From assembly GCF_900078675.2 (NCBI RefSeq), contig NZ_LT546237.1, forward strand, positions 2,609,146 through 2,673,145: 64,000 bases of DNA. Reading direction: 5' to 3'. Shown one piece after another: positions 49,170-57,360 of the stretch. The notes under the pieces are model-generated. The model saw nothing but the letters and a program-made list of their open reading frames with translations. It was not told the origin of the DNA and did not search any database. A program made the position numbers and the translations under genes. The stretch's first letter is position 1. Every line of letters starts with the position of its first letter. The DNA is from Mycobacterium interjectum (GTDB lineage: Bacteria > Actinomycetota > Actinomycetes > Mycobacteriales > Mycobacteriaceae).

Positions 49170-50635
49170 ACCACGAGTCGCGCATGCTGATCGACGGCAA
49201 GCTCGTCGAGTCCGAGACCGGACGGCAGTTCGACAACATCAACCCGGCGACCGAAGAGATCCTCGGCGCCACCAGCGATGGAACGCGCGCCGATATGGGA
49301 CGCGCCATCGCCGCGGCCCGGCACGCGTTCGACAACACCGAGTGGTCGCGCGATGGCGATGCGCGCGCCGCGGGACTGCGCCAACTGCAGGCGGCGCTTG
49401 AAGCCGAACGCGAGGACCTGCGCAGCGAACTCGTCGCCGAGGTTGGCTGTCCGGTGCTGTCCACCTACGGTCCGCAACTCGACGTGCCACTCCGCGAGGC
49501 CCTTACCTGGCCCGCGGACATGATCGGCGAATTCGTCTGGAAGCGTTCGCTTCCCGATAAGGACGCATTCGGCATGGGCAGCCTGACGACCCGCGAGGTC
49601 TGGAAGGAGCCGATCGGTGTCGTCGGTGTCATCACTCCGTGGAACTTCCCTTTCGAGATCATCCTCAACAAGATCGGCCCCGTCCTGGCGATGGGCAACA
49701 CCTGCGTGCTCAAGCCCGCCCCGGACACACCGTGGAACGCTACGAGGATCGGCCGCCTAATCGCAGAAAACACCGACATCCCGCCCGGCGTCATCAACAT
49801 CGTCCCATCGTCGGACCACCTTGTTGGCGAGGCGATTTCGATGTCGCCGCTGATCGATATGGTGGCGTTCACCGGCTCGACGGCCACCGGCAGCCGCATC
49901 ATGGCCGCCGCCGCCGAGACCGTCAAGCCCACCTTTCTCGAGCTCGGCGGCAAGTCCGTGTACCTCGTCCTTGACGAAGAGGGAGACATCGGCGGCGCGG
50001 TGGGCGGCAGCGCCTTCATCTGCATGCACGCCGGGCAGGGCTGCGCCATGCCCACCCGGCTGTTGGTGCCCAACTCGCGTTACGACGAGGCAGTCGAGAT
50101 CGTCAAGACCGCAATGGAAAAGAACAAATACGGCGACCCCACGGATCCGTCGGTGCTGCAAGGGCCGTTAATTTCCAAGAAGCAGCAAGATCGGGTCCTC
50201 GGCTACATCGATCAGGGCAAGCAGGAAGGCGCCCGGCTCGTCACCGGGGGTGGGATACCCAAGCATCTGCCGAAGGGCTACTTCGTCGAGCCCACCGTGT
50301 TCGCCAACGTCAACAACAAAATGACGATCGCGCAGGAAGAGATCTTTGGACCAGTACTGTCGGTCATCGGATTCGACGGTGACGACGACGCCGTGCGCAT
50401 CGCCAACGAATCGATCTACGGCCTGTCCGGCGTCGTATTCGCCCACGACCTCGACCGCGCCAAATCCGTCGCCCGTCGGATCAGAACCGGCACCATGGGC
50501 ATCAACGGCGGACTCTGGTACGGCGCGGACGCGCCGTTCGGCGGCTACAAGCAATCCGGCGTCGGCCGGCAGTGCGGCATCGAGGGGCTCGAAATCTTCA
50601 CCGAGACAAAGACCGTCGGCTGGCCTGCTCAGTAA
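49163..50635 (+). CDS. Aldehyde dehydrogenase (NAD(P)+)
   Basis: 490 residues. 'TPWNFPF' at 158-164, Glu260 in 'FLELGGKS', nucleophile Cys294 in 'AGQGCAMPTR', 'PFGGYKQSGVGRQCG' near the end. It oxidises an aldehyde, probably that made by the alcohol dehydrogenase 28 bases downstream. ATG at 49163 has AAGGAAC upstream and overlaps the SDR stop. Confidence 0.92.
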   Translation: MVNHESRMLIDGKLVESETGRQFDNINPATEEILGATSDGTRADMGRAIAAARHAFDNTEWSRDGDARAAGLRQLQAALEAEREDLRSELVAEVGCPVLSTYGPQLDVPLREALTWPADMIGEFVWKRSLPDKDAFGMGSLTTREVWKEPIGVVGVITPWNFPFEIILNKIGPVLAMGNTCVLKPAPDTPWNATRIGRLIAENTDIPPGVINIVPSSDHLVGEAISMSPLIDMVAFTGSTATGSRIMAAAAETVKPTFLELGGKSVYLVLDEEGDIGGAVGGSAFICMHAGQGCAMPTRLLVPNSRYDEAVEIVKTAMEKNKYGDPTDPSVLQGPLISKKQQDRVLGYIDQGKQEGARLVTGGGIPKHLPKGYFVEPTVFANVNNKMTIAQEEIFGPVLSVIGFDGDDDAVRIANESIYGLSGVVFAHDLDRAKSVARRIRTGTMGINGGLWYGADAPFGGYKQSGVGRQCGIEGLEIFTETKTVGWPAQ

Positions 50636-50662
50636 TGCGATTCCCCTAACGAAAGAGGCGCG

Positions 50663-51826
50663 ATGAAGTCCAAAGCAGCGGTGTTGCGCGGTGTCGGTGT
50701 GGATTGGGAAGTCACCGAAGTAGAGCTCGATCCGCCGCACGCGGGCGAAGTGCTGGTCAAGATGGCCTACGCGGGAGTTTGTCATTCCGATGAGCACTTC
50801 TACACCGGCGACAGTGTGCCGACCGCCGAGATGGAAGAGATGATGCGGGCTTCCGGTCTTCCGGTGCCGGAATGGTTCCCGATGCTCGGTGGCCACGAGG
50901 GCTCCGGTGTCGTCGAATCGGTCGGCCCCGAGGTCAACACACTCAAACCCGGTGACCACGTGGCAATCTCGTTTCTGCCCGCCTGCGGCAATTGCCGGTG
51001 GTGCACCACCGGTTACACCTACCTGTGCGACGTTGGCGCCGACATTTACAGCAAGGCGATGACCACGGACGGCACCCGGCGCCGTCACCTCGGAGACGAG
51101 GACCTCATGGCTATGATGCAGGTCGGCACGTTCTCCGAATACGTTGTGGCATCCGAACGCTCGCTAGTCAAAGTGCATGACTGGATCCCCCTGGAGGCCG
51201 CATCCCTGGTGTCCTGCGGTGTGACAACTGGATTCGGATCGGGGTCCGTCGCGGCAGGTACCGAAGTGGGCGACACCGTCGTCGTGGTCGGTGTCGGCGG
51301 AATCGGCATGAACGCCGTGCAGGGCGCGAAGGTCGCGGGCGCCAAGCACATCATCGCCGTCGACCCCAACGAGTTCAAACGCAAGGTCGCACCGACTTTC
51401 GGTGCCACCCATACCGCAGCCGACACGGCTGCGGCGCTGGAATTGGTCAAGGAAATCACCTGGGGTGTGATGGCCGACCGGGTCGTTCTAACACCCGGGG
51501 TCGTGCCCGTGGACATGGTATTGATGGCGATGATGTTGTTGCGCAAGGGCGGAACGTGTGTGCTGACCGGGATGGCCAAGATCACCGACATGATGGTGCC
51601 GATGCTTCTCGGCGACATGGTCAGCTCGTGCAAGACGTTCAAAGGTGTGCTCTATGGCGAGATGAACCCGCGCGAGGCCATGCCGAAGCTACTGTCGATG
51701 TACGAGGCCGGCTTGATCAAGCTCGATGAGCTGGTCACGCAGAAATACAAGCTCGATGACATCAACGAGGCCATGAAAGACCTTCGCGCCGGCAAGAACA
51801 TCCGCGGCGTGATCGCCTTCGAGTGA
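50663..51826 (+). CDS. NDMA-type (mycofactocin-associated) zinc alcohol dehydrogenase
   Basis: 387 residues. Catalytic zinc ligands Cys40 ('AGVCHSDEH') and His78/Glu79 ('GGHEGSG'), structural zinc Cys108, 111, 114 and 122 ('CGNCRWCTTGYTYLC'), Rossmann 'VVGVGGIGMNAVQGAK'. The inserted 'YTGDSVPTAEMEEMM' and 'DLMAMMQVGTFSEY' segments match actinobacterial NDMA-dependent alcohol dehydrogenases, whose bound nicotinamide is thought to be re-oxidised by mycofactocin. Ribosome site AAAGAGG. Last gene of the operon. Confidence 0.9.
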   Translation: MKSKAAVLRGVGVDWEVTEVELDPPHAGEVLVKMAYAGVCHSDEHFYTGDSVPTAEMEEMMRASGLPVPEWFPMLGGHEGSGVVESVGPEVNTLKPGDHVAISFLPACGNCRWCTTGYTYLCDVGADIYSKAMTTDGTRRRHLGDEDLMAMMQVGTFSEYVVASERSLVKVHDWIPLEAASLVSCGVTTGFGSGSVAAGTEVGDTVVVVGVGGIGMNAVQGAKVAGAKHIIAVDPNEFKRKVAPTFGATHTAADTAAALELVKEITWGVMADRVVLTPGVVPVDMVLMAMMLLRKGGTCVLTGMAKITDMMVPMLLGDMVSSCKTFKGVLYGEMNPREAMPKLLSMYEAGLIKLDELVTQKYKLDDINEAMKDLRAGKNIRGVIAFE

Positions 51827-51881
51827 GTTACCGTCAGCGGCTAGCGCGACTGCGCAATCCCTCTTAGGAATATGCTCAGCG

Positions 51882-51900
51882 GCGCGGCGTCACGTCGCGC
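51882..51900. terminator. Hairpin at convergent gene ends, possible terminator
   Basis: GCGCGGCG and CGTCGCGC pair (one wobble) across a TCA loop, spanning the end of the DUF35-thiolase gene and the convergent gap. No U-tract. Stem strength suggests it could stop transcripts from either side. Confidence 0.35.
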
Positions 51901-53548
51901 GTTGCAACAGCAGGACACCAGATGGGACTCCCCCACCCGTACTCACGACGGCGGTGCGGGCATCCTTGACCTGGCGGCCACCGGCCTGGTGGCGCAATTG
52001 CAAGACCGCCTCGTAGACGAAGCCAAAACCGTGCAGACGCCCCTCGGATAACTGGCCGCCGTGGGTGTTCAGCGGCAGTTCGCCGTTAAGCGCAATGCGC
52101 CGACCACCATCCAGCCACCCCTGGGCCTCGCCAAAACCGCAAAAGCCGAGAGCTTCGAGCCACGACACGCAGTTGAACGTGAAGCCGTCGTACAGCAGCG
52201 CAAGGTCGATGTCCTTGGGGCGCAGATCGGTTCGGCTCCATAGGTGTGCGGCCTGCCCCATGACCTGCGGCTCATGAGTGAGCGTTCCCTGATCCCACGA
52301 GATGCGTTCGGTGACCTGTGTTCCCACGGCCTCGCAGCGCACTGCCGGTCGCGGCAAATCATCGGCCACGGAGGCGTCGGACACGACAACCGCTATCGAA
52401 CCGTCGCACGGAACGTCGCAGTCGTACAAACCGAATGGCGACGTGATGGGCCGCGCGGCGAAGTAGTCGTCCATCGTCATCGGGTCGCGGTAGATGGCCA
52501 CCGGGTTGAGCGCCGCATGGCGCCGGGCGTTCACGGCGATCATGCCGAAGAGCTCTCGGTCGGCACCATAGCGGTGCAGATACTGGTTGGCGTTCACGCC
52601 GATCCAGTTGGCTGCCGAAGCCGCACCGAACGGCAACGACCACTGCTGCGGCCCCGCCACGCGCCCGCTGCCGCCGTGTAGCCGAAGCGCCGCGAACGTC
52701 GACTCCCACACGGTCCGGAAGCACAGGACGTGTCTGCACAGACCGGCGGCCACCGCCATCATCGCCGCGATAATCGCGCCGCCCTGGCCAGGCAAATCCA
52801 TTCCGCCGTTGATCCATGTCGGGTGCAGGCGGAGTGCTTCTTCCACGGCCGCGATCCCGCCCTCGCTCATGCCCATTCCCACAGGGCCGGGGTATGTCGA
52901 AAGACCGTCAATATCAGTGAGTTCCAAACCGGCGTCGGCGACTGCGGCCAAGCATGCGTCAACGGCAAGCGAGAGCGGATCGACCATCAGCCGGCGGCCG
53001 GTGGCAGACCGGCCGACGCCGGATATCACGGATCGATGCTCGAACCGCTCGTTTGTTACCGGTCGTCGCGGTGAGGGGCACGCGGGCGCGCCTACTAGGT
53101 CCCGCTCATCCGTTGCGCCCGTGGGCTCGAACAACGGGATCCACACGTCGTCAACGCTTTCGAATCGGACAGCGACTCGCTGGCCGATGTGCACCTCCTC
53201 GGGCGAGCAGCCGCCGATGTTGGTCGTCAGCCGCACCTCGGCACACTCGTCGAGTGCAACCACCGCGACGGCGTATGGCGGCTCGAAACCGGGAAGCCAC
53301 GGATGCTCGTTGACGGTATAGCCGACCACCGTCCCCGAACCCGAAACCACCGCGGGTTCGGACGATGTCGCGCGGCATGACGGGCAAATCGGCACCGGAG
53401 GGTGAATATACGTATCGCATTCGACGCAGCGTTGGATGCGCAGATTGCCGTCCTGACCCGATGTCCAGAACCATCGATTCCAGGGTGTGAGTTGTGGCAG
53501 TGGTCTCACGTCATCACCGAGGGCATTCGCCGAGCGGGTGCGCGCCAT
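51890..53548 (-). CDS. Fused DUF35 (Zn-ribbon/OB) and thiolase-fold protein
   Basis: 552 residues. N-terminal DUF35: zinc Cys41, Cys44, Cys55, Cys58 ('CVEC' ... 'CPSC') and an OB fold to about 150; then from about 175 a thiolase-fold domain of the lipid-transfer/Ltp2 type. The nucleophile region is 'DLPGQGGAIIAAM' with no Cys. 'LLYDGFTFN' keeps the first aldolase-type Tyr, but the second position reads 'SEGRLHGFG', Arg instead of Tyr. The fusion joins what are separate genes at 13830 and 15832. ATG at 53548 chosen; a TTG lies 6 bases upstream. Confidence 0.87.
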   Translation of the reverse strand: MARTRSANALGDDVRPLPQLTPWNRWFWTSGQDGNLRIQRCVECDTYIHPPVPICPSCRATSSEPAVVSGSGTVVGYTVNEHPWLPGFEPPYAVAVVALDECAEVRLTTNIGGCSPEEVHIGQRVAVRFESVDDVWIPLFEPTGATDERDLVGAPACPSPRRPVTNERFEHRSVISGVGRSATGRRLMVDPLSLAVDACLAAVADAGLELTDIDGLSTYPGPVGMGMSEGGIAAVEEALRLHPTWINGGMDLPGQGGAIIAAMMAVAAGLCRHVLCFRTVWESTFAALRLHGGSGRVAGPQQWSLPFGAASAANWIGVNANQYLHRYGADRELFGMIAVNARRHAALNPVAIYRDPMTMDDYFAARPITSPFGLYDCDVPCDGSIAVVVSDASVADDLPRPAVRCEAVGTQVTERISWDQGTLTHEPQVMGQAAHLWSRTDLRPKDIDLALLYDGFTFNCVSWLEALGFCGFGEAQGWLDGGRRIALNGELPLNTHGGQLSEGRLHGFGFVYEAVLQLRHQAGGRQVKDARTAVVSTGGGVPSGVLLLQRAT

Positions 53549-53608
53549 CCCCAACGGAAGCGATCACCTCTGCCTCGTCACCCTGCGGCGCCGGCCGGTG
53601 ACAGTTGT

Positions 53609-53624
53609 GGATATATGGATTCTC
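53609..53624. promoter_or_regulatory. Candidate operator GGATAT-N4-ATTCTC
   Basis: GGATATATGGATTCTC, one clean half-site, 60 bases upstream of the DUF35-thiolase start. The rest of the 290-base gap to 53839 shows no gene I can support. Confidence 0.4.
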
Positions 53625-53838
53625 ATAACTGATATCGCTCATTATCGCCATCGTCTCACACGCTTCAGCCCAACACCCAAGCCGCGTCTCGCGCGGGGAC
53701 AGACCAACCAGCGATCACCATTACGCGACTGTCCGCGCCGCCAAATCGTCAGACAATGACCGGAGTTGTTCACCGATGCGCCCAAGGGTGGGTTTTGGTT
53801 TGCGTGAAAGCTCGGCGGCGCCGTGCTCGAAGCCCGTC

Positions 53839-54201
53839 CTAGGGGACCCGCGTCCAGGGTTGGCAGTTCTGCGACTCGAAGGCCTTGACCGAAGAGTTGA
53901 TGTTCGCGAACATCGGGCCGATAGAGGTGTTCGTCTGGAGCACATGGTCCTTGTTCGCGTCGGGCGTGCTGTAGGTGAACCACGAACACATCGAATCCTG
54001 GGTCGGCACGTTATTGATCCACACTCCGAAGGCCGACCCGGAACCGCCCGTGTGGTACAGGCCCGGCGCGATGTCGGGCCCTACGACAAAAACGCCATTG
54101 CCGGGGATCGGATCGAGCGGGTCGGCGACCGCCGGTGGCGCAAGGGCGATCGCCACCACGGATGCAACGAACACTGCCGATGCGCAAATCGTTCGGGGCA
54201 C
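53839..54201 (-). CDS. Small secreted protein, family unknown
   Basis: 120 residues. A clear Sec signal: 'MPRTICASAVFVASVVAIAL' then a likely cleavage after A-V-A before 'DPLDPIPGNG'. The mature part of about 94 residues has two cysteines (in 'DSMCSWF' and 'SQNCQPW') that could form one disulfide, and many Gly/Asn/Ser, as in exported mycobacterial beta-rich proteins. GTG start with GAGGAAAC upstream. It stands alone between the catabolic block and the GntR operon. Function unknown. Confidence 0.75.
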   Translation of the reverse strand: MPRTICASAVFVASVVAIALAPPAVADPLDPIPGNGVFVVGPDIAPGLYHTGGSGSAFGVWINNVPTQDSMCSWFTYSTPDANKDHVLQTNTSIGPMFANINSSVKAFESQNCQPWTRVP

Positions 54202-54270
54202 GTTTCCTCGCTCTATGCTGTTGCCCCCTCCGATCGCAGCCTATGCCCCGGCGTGCCTTGGCAACAACAG

Positions 54271-54963
54271 CTAACCTGAGGTCGGATGGCTCCCGTCGAT
54301 CACGACCCCTCGCGCGGTCAGGTGCTCGATGAGCGGCACCGCGCCGGCGGCAAGGTGTTGCGACATCGCCGCCCGCGCGAGCTCGTCGTCGTGCTTTTTG
54401 AGCGCCGACAAGATCCGCCGATGATCCCTCATCGACTGCTCTGGCCAGCCCTCGATGGTGGGAAACACCGATTCCGGTGCGTACCTGGTGATCTGCGACA
54501 TCAGCTGGGCGAGTTTGGGCGAATCCGCGGCCACATTGATGGCCCGGTGAAACTCATGATTAAGGCGCACGGTCCTCTCATTGTCGGCGCCGGCATAGGC
54601 CTCTTCGAGCTCCGCCTGGATCTGCTTGAGTTCGCGCAGCTGGTCGTCGGTGATGTTGACCGCGGCCCGCGCGGCGAGCTCGCCGCCAACGTAGCCCTGC
54701 ACGTTCGCAACGTCGGCGACGTCGCGCCCGGTCACCGGCAGCACCACGAAGCCGCGGTGCGGCTGCTGGGCGATCAGCCCTTCGGCGCGCAGGGCGAACA
54801 GCGCCTCACGCACCGGTGTGACACTGATCCCCAGCTCCGCGGCCAGTTGATCCAGCCGGATGTAAGACCCCGCGGCGTAGCTGCCATCGAAGATCCTCGT
54901 GCGGATCAGGCGCGCGACGTCGTCGGAAAGTTGGGTTCGCGCGGCGAAATCCGGAACGCTCAT
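54271..54963 (-). CDS. GntR-family (FadR/FCD subgroup) regulator
   Basis: 230 residues. Winged helix at about 12-72 ('LDQLAAELGISVTPVREAL'), then a helical FCD domain with metal-binding-type residues in 'NHEFHRAIN' and 'MRDHRRILSAL'. FCD regulators sense acyl or hydroxy acids. It starts 5 bases after the acyl-CoA dehydrogenase stop and so is the last gene of the SDR-thiolase-CaiB-dehydrogenase operon, which it presumably controls. Confidence 0.9.
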   Translation of the reverse strand: MSVPDFAARTQLSDDVARLIRTRIFDGSYAAGSYIRLDQLAAELGISVTPVREALFALRAEGLIAQQPHRGFVVLPVTGRDVADVANVQGYVGGELAARAAVNITDDQLRELKQIQAELEEAYAGADNERTVRLNHEFHRAINVAADSPKLAQLMSQITRYAPESVFPTIEGWPEQSMRDHRRILSALKKHDDELARAAMSQHLAAGAVPLIEHLTARGVVIDGSHPTSG

Positions 54964-54967
54964 CGCG

Positions 54968-56161
54968 TCATACCTGATACTCGGCGAGCAGTCGCTTGCT
55001 GATGATCGACTTCTGGATTTCGCTGGTCCCCTCGCCGATGAGCAGGAACGGGGCGTCGCGCATCAGCCGTTCGATCTCGTATTCCTTGGAGTAGCCGTAG
55101 CCGCCGTGGATCCGGAAGCTCTGCTGGGTGACCTCCGAACAGTATTCACTGGCAAGGTATTTGGCCATTCCGGCGGCGACGTCGTTGCGCTCGCCGGAAT
55201 CCTTCAATCGCGCCGCATTCACCATCATCAGGTGCGCCGCCTCCACTTTGGTGGCCATCTCGGCCAGCTGGAAGGCGATGGCCTGGTGCTCGGCGATCGG
55301 CTTGCCGAAGGTGTGCCGCTGCTGGGCGTATCGCACGGCGAGCTCGAAGGCGCGGACGCCGATACCGCACGCCCGGGCCGAGACGTTGACCCGGCCGACC
55401 TCGATGCCGTCCATCATCTGGAAGAAGCCCTGACCCGGCGTGCCGCCGAGGACGTCGTCGGCGCTGGCCTGGTAGCCGTCGAAGATCAGCTCCGTGGTGT
55501 CGATCCCCTTGTAGCCCAGCTTGTCGATCTTGCCGGGTATCACCAGGCCGGGCACGACTTCGCCGAAACCGGTTGGCTTTTCGACGAGGAACGCGGTGAG
55601 GTTGCGGTGCGGCTTGTCGGCGCCCTCGTCGGTGCGCACCAACACGGCGATCAGCGTCGAACTGCCGCCGTTGGTCAGCCACATCTTCTGCCCGTTGATG
55701 GTGTAATTGCCGTCCGGGTTGCGCGCCGCCCGGGTTCGGATTGCGGCGACGTCGGAGCCCAGCTCCGGCTCGGACATGGAGAACGCCCCGCGGGACTCGC
55801 CGGTCGCCATCCGCGGCAGGAACCGCCGCTTCTGGGCGTCGGTGCCGTGCTGGCGCAGCATGTACGCCACGATGAAATGCGTGTTGAGCACCCCGGATAC
55901 GCTCATCCACCCGCGCGCCAGCTCCTCGACGCACAGCGCGTAGGTCAACAGCGACTCCCCCAGCCCGCCGTACTCCTGGGGGATCATCAGCCCGAACAAG
56001 CCCATTTCGCGCATCTGGTCGACGATGTGCTGGGGGTAGGTGTCGCCGCGTTCGAGTTCCGGCGCGTTGGGGATTACTTCCTTGTCGACGAATTGCCTTA
56101 CCGTGGCGATGATCTCGGTCTGGAAGTCGGTCAGGCCGAGGGTCTGGGCGAGTTTGGTCAT
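54968..56161 (-). CDS. Acyl-CoA dehydrogenase, classical type
   Basis: 397 residues. 'FSMSEPELGSDVAAI' flavin loop, 'QRHTFGKPIAEHQAI', 'RIHGGYGYSKEYEIERL', and the catalytic Glu377 in 'IGEGTSEIQKS'. All features of a fully active MCAD/SCAD-like enzyme, unlike the FadE28-type proteins in the left part. The ATG at 56161 overlaps the CaiB stop (ATGA). Substrate presumably the CoA ester made by that CaiB. Confidence 0.92.
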   Translation of the reverse strand: MTKLAQTLGLTDFQTEIIATVRQFVDKEVIPNAPELERGDTYPQHIVDQMREMGLFGLMIPQEYGGLGESLLTYALCVEELARGWMSVSGVLNTHFIVAYMLRQHGTDAQKRRFLPRMATGESRGAFSMSEPELGSDVAAIRTRAARNPDGNYTINGQKMWLTNGGSSTLIAVLVRTDEGADKPHRNLTAFLVEKPTGFGEVVPGLVIPGKIDKLGYKGIDTTELIFDGYQASADDVLGGTPGQGFFQMMDGIEVGRVNVSARACGIGVRAFELAVRYAQQRHTFGKPIAEHQAIAFQLAEMATKVEAAHLMMVNAARLKDSGERNDVAAGMAKYLASEYCSEVTQQSFRIHGGYGYSKEYEIERLMRDAPFLLIGEGTSEIQKSIISKRLLAEYQV

Positions 56162-57360
56162 GCGCTGACTTCTCCTATCGTCTGTGCGCTCGTCAGGCGC
56201 GCGATGTCCGCGGGCGTCAGCCCCAGACGTTGGGTGAGAACGTCGGCGGTGTCTTGCCCCAGCGCGGGCGCCGGCGCGCCGGCGGGGTGGACGCCGTCGA
56301 ACGCCGCCGGCAGGCCGGGGGCCAAGTAGTCCCCGACGCCGGGCTGGTGCAGCCGGGAAAACAGCGGATTGGCGGTCACCTTCGGGCCCGCCGCGACGTC
56401 GGCGAAGGTGCTGTAGCGCTCGAACAGCACGGTGGTGCCCGACAGGGCGGCGGTGACCTCGTCGCCCGTGTGGTCGGCGAACCAGGCGGCGAACAGCCCC
56501 GACAGCGCGTCGCGATAGCGATAGCGGTCGCCCTCCGACCCGAAGTCCACACCCAGCGCCCCCTCGAGCGCCGACACCGCGGAGCCGGTGCCGGTCACAT
56601 CGACGAGGTCGCGAAAGTGCCTGCGCGTCAAGGTGACCACCATGAACGCGGCCCCGTCGCGGCTGGTGAAGTCCTGGCCGTACTGGCCGTAGATGGCGTT
56701 GCCCAGCCGTTGCCGCTGCGTCCCGTTGACCTGAGGCTCGGTCAGCAGCCCGAGATTTCCCGCGGTGGCCAGCGCCACGTCCTCGAGCGCCAGGCTGATG
56801 CGGGCGCCCGCGCCGGCCCGGTCGCGCTGGCGGACGGCGGAGACGACGGCGAGCGCCGCATACAGGCCGCAGCACACGTCCCAGGCGGGCAGCACGTGGT
56901 TGATCGGGCCGGCATGCCCGGCCGGACCGGTGACGAGCGGGTACCCGACACCGGCGTTGACGGTGTAATCCACCGCGGTGGATCCGTCGCCGCGGCCCAG
57001 CAACTGGACGTGGATGACGTCGGACCGCATGGCGGCCAGCACGTCATGGCCCAGCCAGGGCAGGCCGGCGGCGTTGGTGACGACGATGCCGTCGCCTTCG
57101 ACGATGAGGCGCTGGACCAGCTCCTGGCCCTCGGTCGAACGCAGATCGATGGTGGCCGAACGCTTTCCCTTGTTCAGCCCGGTCCAGTAGATCGACGCGC
57201 CGCCCGCGGCCAGCGGCCATCGCCGGACGTCGGAGGCCCCGCCGATCGGGTCGATACGGATCACCTGCGCGCCGAGCTGACCCAACGTCATGCCGCACAG
57301 CGGTGCCGCGACGAAGCTGGAAACCTCGACGACGGTAAGGCCGCTCAGGGGGCCGGTCAC
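56158..57360 (-). CDS. CaiB/BaiF CoA-transferase
   Basis: 400 residues. 'VVEVSSFVAAPLCGMTLGQL' and 'GAQVIRIDPIGGASDVRRWP' open the fold; the catalytic Asp is probably in 'LPAWDVCCGLYAAL'. GTG start at 57360 overlaps the thiolase stop (GTGA); its stop overlaps the dehydrogenase start. Central to a compact operon that appears to run CoA transfer, desaturation and thiolysis. Confidence 0.9.
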   Translation of the reverse strand: MTGPLSGLTVVEVSSFVAAPLCGMTLGQLGAQVIRIDPIGGASDVRRWPLAAGGASIYWTGLNKGKRSATIDLRSTEGQELVQRLIVEGDGIVVTNAAGLPWLGHDVLAAMRSDVIHVQLLGRGDGSTAVDYTVNAGVGYPLVTGPAGHAGPINHVLPAWDVCCGLYAALAVVSAVRQRDRAGAGARISLALEDVALATAGNLGLLTEPQVNGTQRQRLGNAIYGQYGQDFTSRDGAAFMVVTLTRRHFRDLVDVTGTGSAVSALEGALGVDFGSEGDRYRYRDALSGLFAAWFADHTGDEVTAALSGTTVLFERYSTFADVAAGPKVTANPLFSRLHQPGVGDYLAPGLPAAFDGVHPAGAPAPALGQDTADVLTQRLGLTPADIARLTSAQTIGEVSA

